DNA from: CBDUBU01 sp965365465
GTDB taxonomy: Bacteria > Bacteroidota > Rhodothermia > Rhodothermales > DASSAV01
DNA: 26,951 nucleotides
Assembly: GCA_965365465.1 (NCBI GenBank)
Contig: CBDUBU010000015.1
Location: forward strand, 1-26,951
Direction: 5' to 3'
In this document: positions 7,023 through 14,837 of the stretch, piece by piece
Position numbering within the stretch: position 1 is the first letter of the stretch
How the letters are laid out: each line of letters opens with the position of its first letter
The notes under the pieces: model-generated
What the model was told of the DNA's origin: nothing
The model's input: only the letters and a program-made list of their open reading frames with translations
The model's database searches: none
Program-made: the position numbers and the translations under genes

Positions 7023-8383
7023 TGAATGTAAAGACGATCACGGGTTCGAGTATTCGGGCCGCCCTTGACGAGGCGCGGCGGCTGTTCGGGGAGGACGTGG
7101 TGCTCATCGAGTCCATCCCGCCTACCGGCAATGCGCCTGCGCGTATCACAGTTATGACAGACGCAGCATCTGTCCCTGTGACCCCGGCGGCAGCCGTAAC
7201 TGCCGGCAGCGCTCCCCCCTCCCGATTTGGCTATTCATCCAGCCTTCGGACTCCCCCGGAGCCTTCTTCCGTCATGCGAAGCATGGAAGAAAGTACCATG
7301 CCGCACGAAGGTTTTTCCGCCGCCCGCATCCGCACGAACGGCATCACCCAGGAACGGCCTGCGCCGCCCGCATCAGGTTCCGGCGACACGCTTCCCGCGC
7401 GCGCCGAGGTCAAAGCAGTCGATTCCCGCGAACGCGGTCGCCTTTTTTCGCAGCAGGTGCGAACGGCCCCGGCGCCCGAACCTGAAGGAGCTTCGTGGAA
7501 ACCACTCGAACAGCTTCTGGAGGCACAGCTAAAGCTGCTGCACGACCGGATCGATCAACTGGAGCGCCGACTCGGAGAAACAGTCATAGGCGCCTCGCAG
7601 CAATGGATTGCGCATCCGCTCTTTGCCGCTCTGCTCAACCAGGGCTTGCGCCCTGCCACAGCCACGCGGCTGTTCGACGCGCTCGCGGCCAAAGGATGCG
7701 AACCTGAAGGAGACGAAGAAAATGTCAGATGGGCGCTTGCGCAGGAGATTCGCAAGATGCTCGATGTAGCAGCGCCAAAGCGGCTCACGGGTTCGCTGCT
7801 TCTCGTCGGCCCCAGCGGAGCCGGCAAGACATCACTGGCCTTGAAACTGGCAACCCATCCCGGCTTTTTTGGACGCCGCAACACAACCGTCATCATCATC
7901 CTTCCGGAACGGGAGCACGAGACACTGTTCATCAACCCACTGGAACGGTACAAGCAGGCCGGCATCCCTGCCCAGTGCGTGCAGAACGAGGAAGAAATGC
8001 ATCATGCCCTGGATCGGGTTTTGAAGTTTGATCAGATCATCATCGACACGCCCCCAATGCCCTCGCGAGAAGGCGAGGCGCGCAAGCACTTGCTGCGCGT
8101 GAAACAACTGGTCCATGCCGTCATGCCGATTCAGGTTCATCTCGTGGTCAACGCGACACGGGCGCTTGACGAGTACAACATGAGCTATATGCAGCGCCTG
8201 GCGCTGCGTCCTGACGCCGTTGCGCTGACACACCTTGATGAGGCAACAGGCTGGGGACGGATCGCTGAATGGATCAAGACCATCGGCCTGCCTGTACAGT
8301 TTGCCTCCACCGGCCCGCTAGTGCCTGACGGCATCACCGCGTTTTCGCCCTCCTGGTTCGTCGAAGAAATGATGCAACTGTAA
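7022..8383 (+). CDS. flhF: FlhF-like SRP-family GTPase with altered G motifs
   Basis: FlhF is an SRP-type GTPase that guides where flagella form. The 453 residues have a typical start (MNVKTITGSSIRAALDEARR), a long Pro/Ala/Arg-rich B domain to about residue 155, a helical N region, and a G domain from about residue 255. The P-loop G263-P-S-G-A-G-K269-T is intact. Other signatures are not. The DTYR-type motif of FlhF/Ffh reads LPER (294-297), DTAGR reads DTPPM (from D342), and TKLD reads THLD (403-406). The end keeps STGPLVPDGI, close to the usual TTGQ-VPDDI. The fold and position (flhA before, flhG after) support FlhF strongly, but nucleotide binding or hydrolysis may differ from the norm. 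There is no frameshift: the frame is open throughout. Confidence 0.9.
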   Translation: MNVKTITGSSIRAALDEARRLFGEDVVLIESIPPTGNAPARITVMTDAASVPVTPAAAVTAGSAPPSRFGYSSSLRTPPEPSSVMRSMEESTMPHEGFSAARIRTNGITQERPAPPASGSGDTLPARAEVKAVDSRERGRLFSQQVRTAPAPEPEGASWKPLEQLLEAQLKLLHDRIDQLERRLGETVIGASQQWIAHPLFAALLNQGLRPATATRLFDALAAKGCEPEGDEENVRWALAQEIRKMLDVAAPKRLTGSLLLVGPSGAGKTSLALKLATHPGFFGRRNTTVIIILPEREHETLFINPLERYKQAGIPAQCVQNEEEMHHALDRVLKFDQIIIDTPPMPSREGEARKHLLRVKQLVHAVMPIQVHLVVNATRALDEYNMSYMQRLALRPDAVALTHLDEATGWGRIAEWIKTIGLPVQFASTGPLVPDGITAFSPSWFVEEMMQL

Positions 8384-8442
8384 CCGAGGCCCGCCAGGTC
8401 TTCATCACGGCAGCCCATGAACACTTTCGGCTAAAAATAAAC

Positions 8443-9219
8443 ATGAAGCGCAATTCAACACTGATTGCCATAGCAAGCGGCAAAGGCGGAGCCGGCAAAA
8501 GCGTCATTGCCGTGAACCTGGCCGAGGTTCTCTCCGAGACCGGCCACACGGTGGCCCTCGTTGACGCCGATTTCGGGCAGGGCGCCTGCGCCATTCTAAT
8601 GAACGAGACGCCTCCGCACAGCACGCTCGACTTTGCGCGTCATACGGCGCAGTTACATCAGGTCATGCACCGCACGGCATCGGGTGTGACGCTCGTGCAG
8701 GGCGTGGCTGAACCGGGCCAGATAGAAGGCCGCGAAGCAGAGTGCTATGCGTCTCTGGACCGCGTACTTGATGAACTTCGCCGCACCCACAATGTCATCC
8801 TGATCGATGCTCCGGCAGGCACGGATGGCCCTGTACGCTGGGCACTGGATCGCGCAGACATGGGAATGCTGGTTATCGCCGGGGAACCTACGGCTATCGC
8901 CGACACCTACCGGCTTTGCAAGCTCGTCTGGCAGGCGGAGCCTGCCTATCCGTTCTGCACGGTGGTAAACTTTGCCGACACGGAGGAAGATGCGTGTAGT
9001 GTGGCGGATCGTTTCGGCAAGATAACCGAACGGTTCATCGGAAAAATTCCTGAATATCTGGGCTGGTTACCTTTTTCAGCGCAGGTGCGCCACTCGGTCA
9101 TGGAACAGCGTCCTGTGGTTCGCCAGGCCGGCGCACTCCGTAACCATTTTGGAGCGCTCGCACAGGCCGTGATGCAAGACGATCGTCGCGTCCTAGAGGC
9201 GGTGTCGCGGGCGGATTAA
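8443..9219 (+). CDS. flhG: FlhG/FleN, MinD-like ATPase
   Basis: FlhG is a MinD-type ATPase that limits flagellar number and partners FlhF. The 258 residues begin MKRNSTLIAIASGKGG, placing the deviant Walker A (K14-G-G-A-G-K19-S20) directly at the N-terminus. Asp41/Asp43 (VDADFGQG) and Asp122 (LIDAPAG) supply the other ATPase motifs. Most FlhG proteins have about 10-20 extra residues with a DQAxxLR motif that stimulates FlhF GTPase; none is present here. No ATG, GTG or TTG lies in frame between 8380 and 8443, and the codons there do not encode such a motif. The gene follows flhF by 59 bases. The final helix (ALAQAVMQDDRRVLEAV) could serve as the membrane-targeting helix. Confidence 0.92.
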   Translation: MKRNSTLIAIASGKGGAGKSVIAVNLAEVLSETGHTVALVDADFGQGACAILMNETPPHSTLDFARHTAQLHQVMHRTASGVTLVQGVAEPGQIEGREAECYASLDRVLDELRRTHNVILIDAPAGTDGPVRWALDRADMGMLVIAGEPTAIADTYRLCKLVWQAEPAYPFCTVVNFADTEEDACSVADRFGKITERFIGKIPEYLGWLPFSAQVRHSVMEQRPVVRQAGALRNHFGALAQAVMQDDRRVLEAVSRAD

Positions 9220-9280
9220 GCAGCTTCTTCCCGGCGCCGGGCCGTCCGGCGTCACAATCGGTACAAAACAGCAAAACGAC

Positions 9281-9296
9281 TGGCATACATCTTGTT
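9281..9296 (+). promoter_or_regulatory. Candidate sigma-54 promoter before the small TM gene and fliA
   Basis: CTGGCATACATCTTGTT places TGGCA at -24 and TTGT at -12 with the exact spacing of the sigma-54 consensus (TGGCACGN4TTGC); only the last C of the -12 box differs. Transcription would start near 9307, giving a leader of about 36 bases that carries a good Shine-Dalgarno (GAAAGG, 9327-9332) before the ATG at 9343. It lies in the 123-base gap after flhG and would drive the small membrane gene and fliA. A sigma-54 activator gene is present at 17815-19236. Confidence 0.55.
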
Positions 9297-9342
9297 ATTA
9301 CAAAAACCAGTTTCTTTCTGACTCTTGAAAGGTTGAGTTATC

Positions 9343-9615
9343 ATGCGTGCAATCTTCATCCAGTTCAGCGGTCTTATCGGGCTGTTCGTTTTTCTCAGTG
9401 AGATGTGGCATTACGCGCCCGTGGAAAAGACGATTGTCGCGGGCATCAGCACAGGGCTGATCGCCTACCTTGCGTTCATTGTTGGAGAACTCACCATCCG
9501 GCGCATTCTGGAATACACCCCCCCGGGCCTTGCCGGAGAGGGGGCCGCATCAAAAGGAACAGATGCTCCGGCCCCCGAAGTCGCAGAAAGACCTGCATCC
9601 TCGAATGCCCAGTAG
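9343..9615 (+). CDS. Small two-TM membrane protein between flhG and fliA
   Basis: A 90-residue protein of unknown family. Two hydrophobic segments, about residues 4-20 (IFIQFSGLIGLFVFLSE) and 30-50 (TIVAGISTGLIAYLAFIVGE), are joined by a short loop. They are followed by a cytoplasmic-looking tail of about 35 residues rich in Ala, Pro and Glu. The start is well supported by a GAAAGG Shine-Dalgarno ten bases before the ATG. It is the first gene after the sigma-54-like site at 9281 and is followed 49 bases later by fliA, so it is probably co-expressed with fliA. A flagellar or motility role is inferred from position only. Its hairpin layout could suit a membrane anchor or scaffold. Confidence 0.75.
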   Translation: MRAIFIQFSGLIGLFVFLSEMWHYAPVEKTIVAGISTGLIAYLAFIVGELTIRRILEYTPPGLAGEGAASKGTDAPAPEVAERPASSNAQ

Positions 9616-9643
9616 CGCTGATAACGATCCTGCCTTGCTGCCG

Positions 9644-9650
9644 GTATATT
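9644..9650 (+). promoter_or_regulatory. GTATATT box before fliA
   Basis: GTATATT lies 14 bases before the fliA ATG. Similar GTATNTT boxes precede four other genes here (10515, 19288, 20361, 22443), which suggests a shared -10/-7 element. There is no recognisable -35 box, and the leader would be very short. Confidence 0.25.
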
Positions 9651-9664
9651 GATAGCTTCCTGCC

Positions 9665-10426
9665 ATGGCTCAAGACCTGCAAAAACTTGCTGAACTTCAT
9701 GCTGCTACTCCCTCCGTAGCCAACCGGGAGGCGGTAGTGCTTGCAGCCGTTCCTCTGGTCCGTTCCCTTGTGGGACGCCTCAATATCCCTGACCACCCGC
9801 TCGCAACGCGAGAGGATCTGGAAAACGTCGGATTGCTCGGACTGCTACAGGCGCTCGACGGTTACGACCCTGCACGAGGCACCCCCTTTGTGTCCTATGC
9901 ATACGGACGGATACGCGGCGCTCTGGTAGATTATCTGCGCTCGATCGATGCCTTACCCCGCGAACGCCGCCGCCAGCTTGCCGAGGCGCAACAGGCTGTT
10001 GAAACGCTCCGCCAGATGCTTGGCGAGGAACCTCAGGACCAGGACGTAGCAGACTATCTCGGCATCACGATTTCCGAGTACCACGCGCTGCTCACCGATG
10101 CCCAGAGCCGTTTTGCGCTTTCGCTGCATGATGCCAGCGGCGCCGATGGCGAACAATCGGTTCTGGAGACGATCGTTAACCCGGATGCCCAGTCTGCCTT
10201 CGACCAGATCGAGCAGGATTCGCTCCATGCCTACATCGCTTCTATCATAAAGGAATTGCCTCAACGGGAGCAAACCATTCTCGCGCTATATTACTATGAG
10301 AACCTCACCCTGCGCGAAATAGCACAACTCCTGAGCCTTACCGAAGCCCGCATTTCCCAGATCCTCGGCAAGGTGCTGCTCACCTTACGCGCCCGCATGA
10401 ACCGTGCGCGGGCTTTTGCCGCGTGA
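9665..10426 (+). CDS. fliA: Flagellar sigma factor FliA (sigma-28)
   Basis: FliA directs RNA polymerase to late flagellar and chemotaxis promoters. The 253 residues match FliA/WhiG length. Region 2 is at about residues 25-95: ATREDLENVGLLGLLQALDG, YDPARGTPFVSYAYGRIRGA and LVDYLRSIDALPR, the last a FliA hallmark. Region 3 follows (VADYLGITISEYHALL). Region 4 has its helix-turn-helix near 210-245 (LPQREQTILALYYYENLTLR, then EIAQLLSLTEARISQIL). The ATG at 9665 is the natural start. Its position downstream of flhF-flhG matches the flhA-flhF-flhG-fliA order of many polarly flagellated bacteria. Such bacteria usually block FliA with FlgM until the hook is complete; no flgM is seen in this window. 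Confidence 0.96.
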   Translation: MAQDLQKLAELHAATPSVANREAVVLAAVPLVRSLVGRLNIPDHPLATREDLENVGLLGLLQALDGYDPARGTPFVSYAYGRIRGALVDYLRSIDALPRERRRQLAEAQQAVETLRQMLGEEPQDQDVADYLGITISEYHALLTDAQSRFALSLHDASGADGEQSVLETIVNPDAQSAFDQIEQDSLHAYIASIIKELPQREQTILALYYYENLTLREIAQLLSLTEARISQILGKVLLTLRARMNRARAFAA

Positions 10427-10475
10427 GAATAAGGACATCTCTTGCCAGGAAGGGGCCGTCGATTTCCCCTCCATG

Positions 10476-10500
10476 AAGGTTGTGAAAAACTGCGAACCTT
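10476..10500. repeat. Inverted repeat after fliA
   Basis: AAGGTT (10476-10481) and AACCTT (10495-10500) are perfect inverted copies with a 13-base loop. A second pair, AGCCCG (10502-10507) and CGGGCT (10524-10529), follows directly. Neither is followed by a T-run, so neither looks like a standard terminator. They lie in the 240-base gap between fliA and the PpiD-like gene, which shows no credible gene. Confidence 0.25.
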
Positions 10501-10514
10501 AAGCCCGGCCTTCC

Positions 10515-10521
10515 GTATATT
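10515..10521 (+). promoter_or_regulatory. GTATATT box before the PpiD-like gene
   Basis: GTATATT, the same 7-mer as before fliA, about 145 bases upstream of the start at 10667. It is a possible -10/-7 element. There is no clear -35 box, and it overlaps the loop of the AGCCCG/CGGGCT inverted repeat. Confidence 0.3.
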
Positions 10522-10666
10522 AGCGGGCTAATAAAAACAGGAAACCCATTCAGGGTGACGAACGCAAAGGCGCAGGCGGGCTTGCCTCCATTGCAATAAA
10601 TCCGCGCTCAACAAGGTCTGCGGCGTCACACAAAGCATTTCAATCCATCGTGGTAGAGGTTCATTC

Positions 10667-12736
10667 ATGGGGACAATGAATAAACTCCGGGAAAACACCG
10701 CCGTAATCCTTTGGATTCTGGTGATTTCCTTCGGCGTAATCTGGGTGCTTCAGGATTCGGGCGCGTTTGACGCCATCGGCAATACGACCGGAACGAACAT
10801 CATCGTTGTGGACGGGGACGCGATCACGTACGACCAGTATTCGCAGGCGCTGGATGCGCAACTTCAGCAGTACCAGGCGCAGTCGGGTGAGCCGATGCAG
10901 CCCCAGATGGTAGACATGACGCGCGATCGCGTCTTTGACCAGCTCGTTGAAGCCAAGCTCCTGGAGCATGAGATGGACCGTCTCGGCATCAAGGTGACCG
11001 ACGATGAAGTGTACCAGATGGTCCTCGGCGACAACCCGCATCCCATCATCAAAATGTACTTCGGAGACCAGCAGGGGCAAATCAACGAAGCTTACCTGCG
11101 CAGTGTCATCGACGATCCAGAAGCCCGCGAACAGTGGCGGCAGTTGGAGGACTATCTGCGCAACGAGCGCCGCCGGCAGAAACTCAACAACCTGATTGCA
11201 GCCAGCGTTCGCGTTTCCGACCAGGATGTGATAGAAGAGTACGTGAAGCGCAACCGGAACGTCAATGCCCGGTACGTCGCGCTCCGTTATGCAGATATTC
11301 CGGATGATTCCGTTCAAGTGACGGAGAGCGATCTCAAGAAATTCTACTCGGACCACCGGGAGGATTTTGAAAGGAAACGCACTTTCTCCGTCGAATATGT
11401 GGCGCTTTCCAAGAACCCGACGGCTCAAGACACTTCGCTGATCGTGAGTGAACTGGACCGCTTGCGCCCGCGATTCGAGACGGCAGAAGATGATTCGGTA
11501 TTTCTGAGCCGCAATGCATCGGAGCGCCCGTACTCCGATGCCTATTTCCGCGCAGACGAACTGGAGCCATCCATCGCGGAAGCCGTTTTTTCAAATCTCC
11601 AGCCGGGCGCCGTGATTAGCCCTTTCGTAGCGGGCAATGAGGCTCATTTAATCAAAATCAAAGACGTGCGCCCCGCGGAAGAAACCGCTGTGCGCGCCCG
11701 GCACATTCTCTTCCGTGCGCCGGAAGGAAATACAGCAGAGCGTGCTGAAGCACTCAAACGCGCCCAGGAGGTCAAACAGCGCATTCAGCAAGGAGAAAGC
11801 TTTGCAGCGATGGCACGCGAGTTTTCCGCAGATCCGGGCAGCGCTGCGAAGGAAGGCGACCTGGGCTGGTTCGGCAAAGGACGCATGGTGGAGCCTTTCG
11901 AAAACGCGGCTTTCAATGCGCGTGCAGGCCAGGTTGTCGGCCCGGTCGAGACGCAGTACGGTTACCACCTCATTGAAGTGACACAGCGGGCCGACCAGGA
12001 GGTTCAGCTAGCCGATTTCGTCATGCAGGTGCGAGCGGACATTGCTACCCTGAACAGCATGGAGGAGCAACTGGACGACTTTCAGTACTATGCTGAAGAA
12101 TCAGGCGATTTCAGCGCGGAGGCTCAGCGCCGGAATTTGCCTGTGCAACAAGTCCAGATCGAGGCTGACCAGGAGATGATTCCCGATCTGGGCAATAGCC
12201 GCTCTATCCTGAACTTTCTCGAAGATTCCGAGGAGGGGGCCGTAAGCAAGGTTATTGAGTTAGACGACCAGTTCGTTGTGCTGCACGTGCAGGAAATCCA
12301 GCCGGAGGGCTTCCGCTCCTTTGAGGAGGTGCGCGCAGAACTGGAACCCCGCGTCCGGATTGAAAAGAAGAAAGGTGTTCAGGAAGCCAGGTTGAGAAAT
12401 GCGCTCGAAAAAGGCAATTTTGAAAGTCTCGCACCAGCGCTTGGCGTCTCGGAGCGCAACGCAGGAAACATCAACTTCAACAACCCGGTCATCCCCGGTC
12501 TGGGAAGAGAGCCTAAATTTGCGGGAACAGCGCTGGGAATGAAGGAAGGGCAGGTCTCCGATGTCATTGCCGGTGAAAATGCCGCCTATGTCATCAAGGC
12601 AACAGAGATCTCCGAGCCGGACCAGATTAAACAGCAGTTGCTGAATCAGCGGCGAACGACGGTGATGAACCAGTGGCTGACCTCGCTTCGTGAGAAGGCA
12701 GATGTCATAGATCGTCGTCGGAGTTTTCAGCAGTAG
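10667..12736 (+). CDS. ppiD: PpiD/SurA-like periplasmic peptidyl-prolyl isomerase
   Basis: A membrane-anchored folding factor expected to act on proteins leaving the Sec channel in the periplasm. The 689 residues show one N-terminal membrane anchor (about 12-29, AVILWILVISFGVIWVLQ). A SurA-type helical chaperone region spans about 45-200 (VVDGDAITYDQYSQALDAQL). One parvulin domain spans about 343-440, with the hallmarks ARHILF, GDLGWFGKGRMVEPFE and YGYHLIEV. The C-terminal region of about 240 residues resembles a further degenerate parvulin-like/chaperone part (GREPKFAGTALGMKEGQVS). Layout and length agree with PpiD (E. coli 623 residues) rather than soluble SurA. An AGAGG Shine-Dalgarno at 10655-10659 supports the ATG at 10667; a second ATG lies nine bases on. 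The transcript ends at the hairpin at 12779-12818. Confidence 0.9.
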   Translation: MGTMNKLRENTAVILWILVISFGVIWVLQDSGAFDAIGNTTGTNIIVVDGDAITYDQYSQALDAQLQQYQAQSGEPMQPQMVDMTRDRVFDQLVEAKLLEHEMDRLGIKVTDDEVYQMVLGDNPHPIIKMYFGDQQGQINEAYLRSVIDDPEAREQWRQLEDYLRNERRRQKLNNLIAASVRVSDQDVIEEYVKRNRNVNARYVALRYADIPDDSVQVTESDLKKFYSDHREDFERKRTFSVEYVALSKNPTAQDTSLIVSELDRLRPRFETAEDDSVFLSRNASERPYSDAYFRADELEPSIAEAVFSNLQPGAVISPFVAGNEAHLIKIKDVRPAEETAVRARHILFRAPEGNTAERAEALKRAQEVKQRIQQGESFAAMAREFSADPGSAAKEGDLGWFGKGRMVEPFENAAFNARAGQVVGPVETQYGYHLIEVTQRADQEVQLADFVMQVRADIATLNSMEEQLDDFQYYAEESGDFSAEAQRRNLPVQQVQIEADQEMIPDLGNSRSILNFLEDSEEGAVSKVIELDDQFVVLHVQEIQPEGFRSFEEVRAELEPRVRIEKKKGVQEARLRNALEKGNFESLAPALGVSERNAGNINFNNPVIPGLGREPKFAGTALGMKEGQVSDVIAGENAAYVIKATEISEPDQIKQQLLNQRRTTVMNQWLTSLREKADVIDRRRSFQQ

Positions 12737-12778
12737 CCCTGACGGAAAGCGCAAGCCTGCGTTAGGACATGGAAAAGC

Positions 12779-12818
12779 AAAAGGGGCTTACTGAGAAAAC
12801 CGGTAAGCCCCTTTTTTT
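12779..12818 (+). terminator. Intrinsic terminator between ppiD and dapF
   Basis: A 13-base perfect stem (AAAAGGGGCTTAC at 12779-12791, GTAAGCCCCTTTT at 12803-12815) with an 11-base loop runs into seven T residues (12812-12818). It lies between the convergent ends of ppiD (+) and dapF (-). On the minus strand the stem ends in only four T residues, so it may also slow dapF transcription but is clearly strongest on the plus strand. Confidence 0.93.
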
Positions 12819-12842
12819 GTTTGCCATCGCGGCGTCTTTCTC

Positions 12843-13700
12843 TCAAAGCACGAGCGTTCCTCGATAAACTACCACCGCCGGTCCTTCCAGGTAAAGGTTC
12901 TCGACTGTGTTCTCCCGGAGGTTGAATCCTACACCAAGCGTCCCTCCCGGCATCTGCACGTCGATGGTAGTACTGTGAACGGCATTCAGCAGGCGGGCCA
13001 CAACGGCCGAGGCGAGCGCTCCGGTCCCGCAGGCCCACGTTTCGGCCTCGACGCCTTTCTCGAAGGTTCTCACCCGCAGCGCAGCGCGTTCTTCTTCAGA
13101 TCCTTTGCCTACGACCTGAACAAAGTTTACGTTGGCTCCGGCAGGTTGAAGATTTTTGTCTTTGCGAATGTCAGGCCCCCAGGTTCCGACCGGAGTATCT
13201 TCCACACTCTCTACCATAACGACGATGTGTTCTACGCCAGTCCAGATGTAGTGTGTAGGCCCTGTCAAAGAAGCTGAATCACATGCCAACTTCTTGTTCG
13301 GCTCGAAATGGCGAGGGCCTGGAACATACAGGCGAACAGGCCCATCCCCTGCGGAAGCGGCGGCGCGATACAGCCCGGCATCAGACTCGAATAGGAGGTT
13401 GTTGTCATCTATCCCTGCAAGGCGGGCAAAACGGGCCAGGCAACGGGCGCCGTTGCCACACATCGTACCCAACGAACCATCGGCATTGAAATACCGCATA
13501 CGGTAGTGATGAGCTTCATCAACAGGCGTGGAAAATCCGAGCAACCCATCGGCGCCTACGCCAAACCGCCGCGTGCAATACTGCCGGGCCAGATCCGACA
13601 GATCCTGATCTGAAAAATGGTAAAACCGGTTATCGATTATGATAAAGTCGTTGCCAGCCCCGTTCATTTTCGTAAACTCAAGGATTAACTTCTGCTGCAT
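12843..13700 (-). CDS. dapF: Diaminopimelate epimerase
   Basis: DapF interconverts LL- and meso-diaminopimelate, the late step that supplies peptidoglycan cross-link residues and lysine. The 285 residues match the family. Both catalytic cysteines are present: Cys81 in NADGSLGTMCGNGARC and Cys224 in TWACGTGALAS. The N-terminal KMNGAGNDFIIIDNR, the RFGVGADGLL block and the C-terminal EGPAVVVYRG are all typical. The ATG at 13700 is preceded by purine-rich GGAGCAGGACAG. dapF is divergent from phoH across 162 bases and convergent with ppiD. Its pathway partner dapD lies 2.6 kb away on the other strand. Confidence 0.98.
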   Translation of the reverse strand: MQQKLILEFTKMNGAGNDFIIIDNRFYHFSDQDLSDLARQYCTRRFGVGADGLLGFSTPVDEAHHYRMRYFNADGSLGTMCGNGARCLARFARLAGIDDNNLLFESDAGLYRAAASAGDGPVRLYVPGPRHFEPNKKLACDSASLTGPTHYIWTGVEHIVVMVESVEDTPVGTWGPDIRKDKNLQPAGANVNFVQVVGKGSEEERAALRVRTFEKGVEAETWACGTGALASAVVARLLNAVHSTTIDVQMPGGTLGVGFNLRENTVENLYLEGPAVVVYRGTLVL

Positions 13701-13732
13701 CTGTCCTGCTCCAGTAATATTTTCAAAAACGT

Positions 13733-13764
13733 ATTATAGTGGGCACCATCGGGAAAAAATCCCG
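13733..13764 (-). promoter_or_regulatory. Likely dapF promoter region with a palindrome
   Basis: On the minus strand a perfect TATAAT (13738-13733) lies about 33 bases before the dapF ATG, giving a leader of roughly 25 bases. Just upstream, CGGGAAAAAATCCCG (13750-13764) is a palindrome with 5-base arms that would overlap the -35 region, where no TTGACA is evident. It could be an operator, but no regulator is indicated. Confidence 0.4.
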
Positions 13765-13862
13765 TATGACCGAAATAACGAAGATGCCGGGCGCGTCGCG
13801 GTTGATGGCGATGGATTCCGGTAAAGTTCCTCTACTATTCCTTTCTCAAAACAGGTTAACCA

Positions 13863-14837
13863 TTGGCAGAAAAGCGACTGACGATAGAGGGAACAGAACC
13901 TCTCCTGCTTTTTGGCTTCAACGACACCTTTCTCCGCAAAGTCGAAGCCGCCTTTCCAGACACACAGATCACCGCTCGGGGCGATCAGGTTTTTCTTCGC
14001 GGCGAGCCTTCTACTCTCAACCGGGTTGAACAGGTCCTTTCTGAGCTTATCCTGATTCTGAACAGAAACGGCAACCTGACCGAGAACGATGTAGATACCG
14101 TTCTTGCGCTGTTCACGGTTGGAGACGGGGTTTCGCTGCCCGGTCATGATACACGGGATGTGGTGCTTTTCACGCCGCGCGGCGGAATGATCAAGGCAAA
14201 AACGCCAAATCAGGCGCGCCTCGTGGAAGAAGCACGCAGCAACGACATCGTGTTCGCCATTGGACCTGCCGGAACAGGGAAAACCTACACGGCGGTTGCG
14301 CTGGCCGTCTCGGCCATGAAATCACGTCAGGTAAAACGGATCGTGCTTTCGCGCCCGGCCGTAGAAGCGGGTGAGCGACTGGGTTTTTTGCCGGGTGATT
14401 TGCGTGAAAAGGTAGATCCCTACCTGCGTCCGCTTTATGACGCCATGGAAGACATGATTCCTGTCGAGAAGTTGCGGGGCTACATGGATCAGAACATCGT
14501 CGAGATCGTCCCGCTGGCTTATATGCGAGGCCGAACGTTGAACTCGGCTTTTGTCATCCTGGACGAAGCCCAGAACGCCACGACGAAACAGATGAAGATG
14601 TTTCTGACACGCCTGGGCGCCAACAGCCGCGCCATCATAACCGGCGACGTAACGCAGACAGACCTCCCGCGCACCGACCAGAGCGGACTGGTGCAGGCAA
14701 AACAGATTCTGGAAGGCGTAGAGGGAATATCGTTCGTTTATTTCGACCGGGGCGATGTGGTGCGGCATCGACTTGTAAAAGACATTATTGAAGCTTACGA
14801 GCGCTATCAGAAAGACAACGACACGGACCTAGAGTGA
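13863..14837 (+). CDS. phoH: PhoH-like ATPase
   Basis: PhoH-family proteins are P-loop ATPases linked to RNA handling and phosphate or stress responses; the exact role is not settled. The 324 residues show an N-terminal KH-like region (about 10-80). The ATPase domain follows, with Walker A G134-P-A-G-T-G-K140-T141 and Walker B VILDEAQN (D234-E235). Other PhoH marks are LSRPAVEAGERLGFLPGDL, DPYLRPLYDAM and RTDQSGL. An in-frame TAA at 13857 leaves the TTG at 13863 as the first possible start, and AGG eight bases upstream supports it. The GTGA at its end overlaps the next gene by four bases. The family is certain; the symbol is used for the family name. Confidence 0.93.
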   Translation: MAEKRLTIEGTEPLLLFGFNDTFLRKVEAAFPDTQITARGDQVFLRGEPSTLNRVEQVLSELILILNRNGNLTENDVDTVLALFTVGDGVSLPGHDTRDVVLFTPRGGMIKAKTPNQARLVEEARSNDIVFAIGPAGTGKTYTAVALAVSAMKSRQVKRIVLSRPAVEAGERLGFLPGDLREKVDPYLRPLYDAMEDMIPVEKLRGYMDQNIVEIVPLAYMRGRTLNSAFVILDEAQNATTKQMKMFLTRLGANSRAIITGDVTQTDLPRTDQSGLVQAKQILEGVEGISFVYFDRGDVVRHRLVKDIIEAYERYQKDNDTDLE

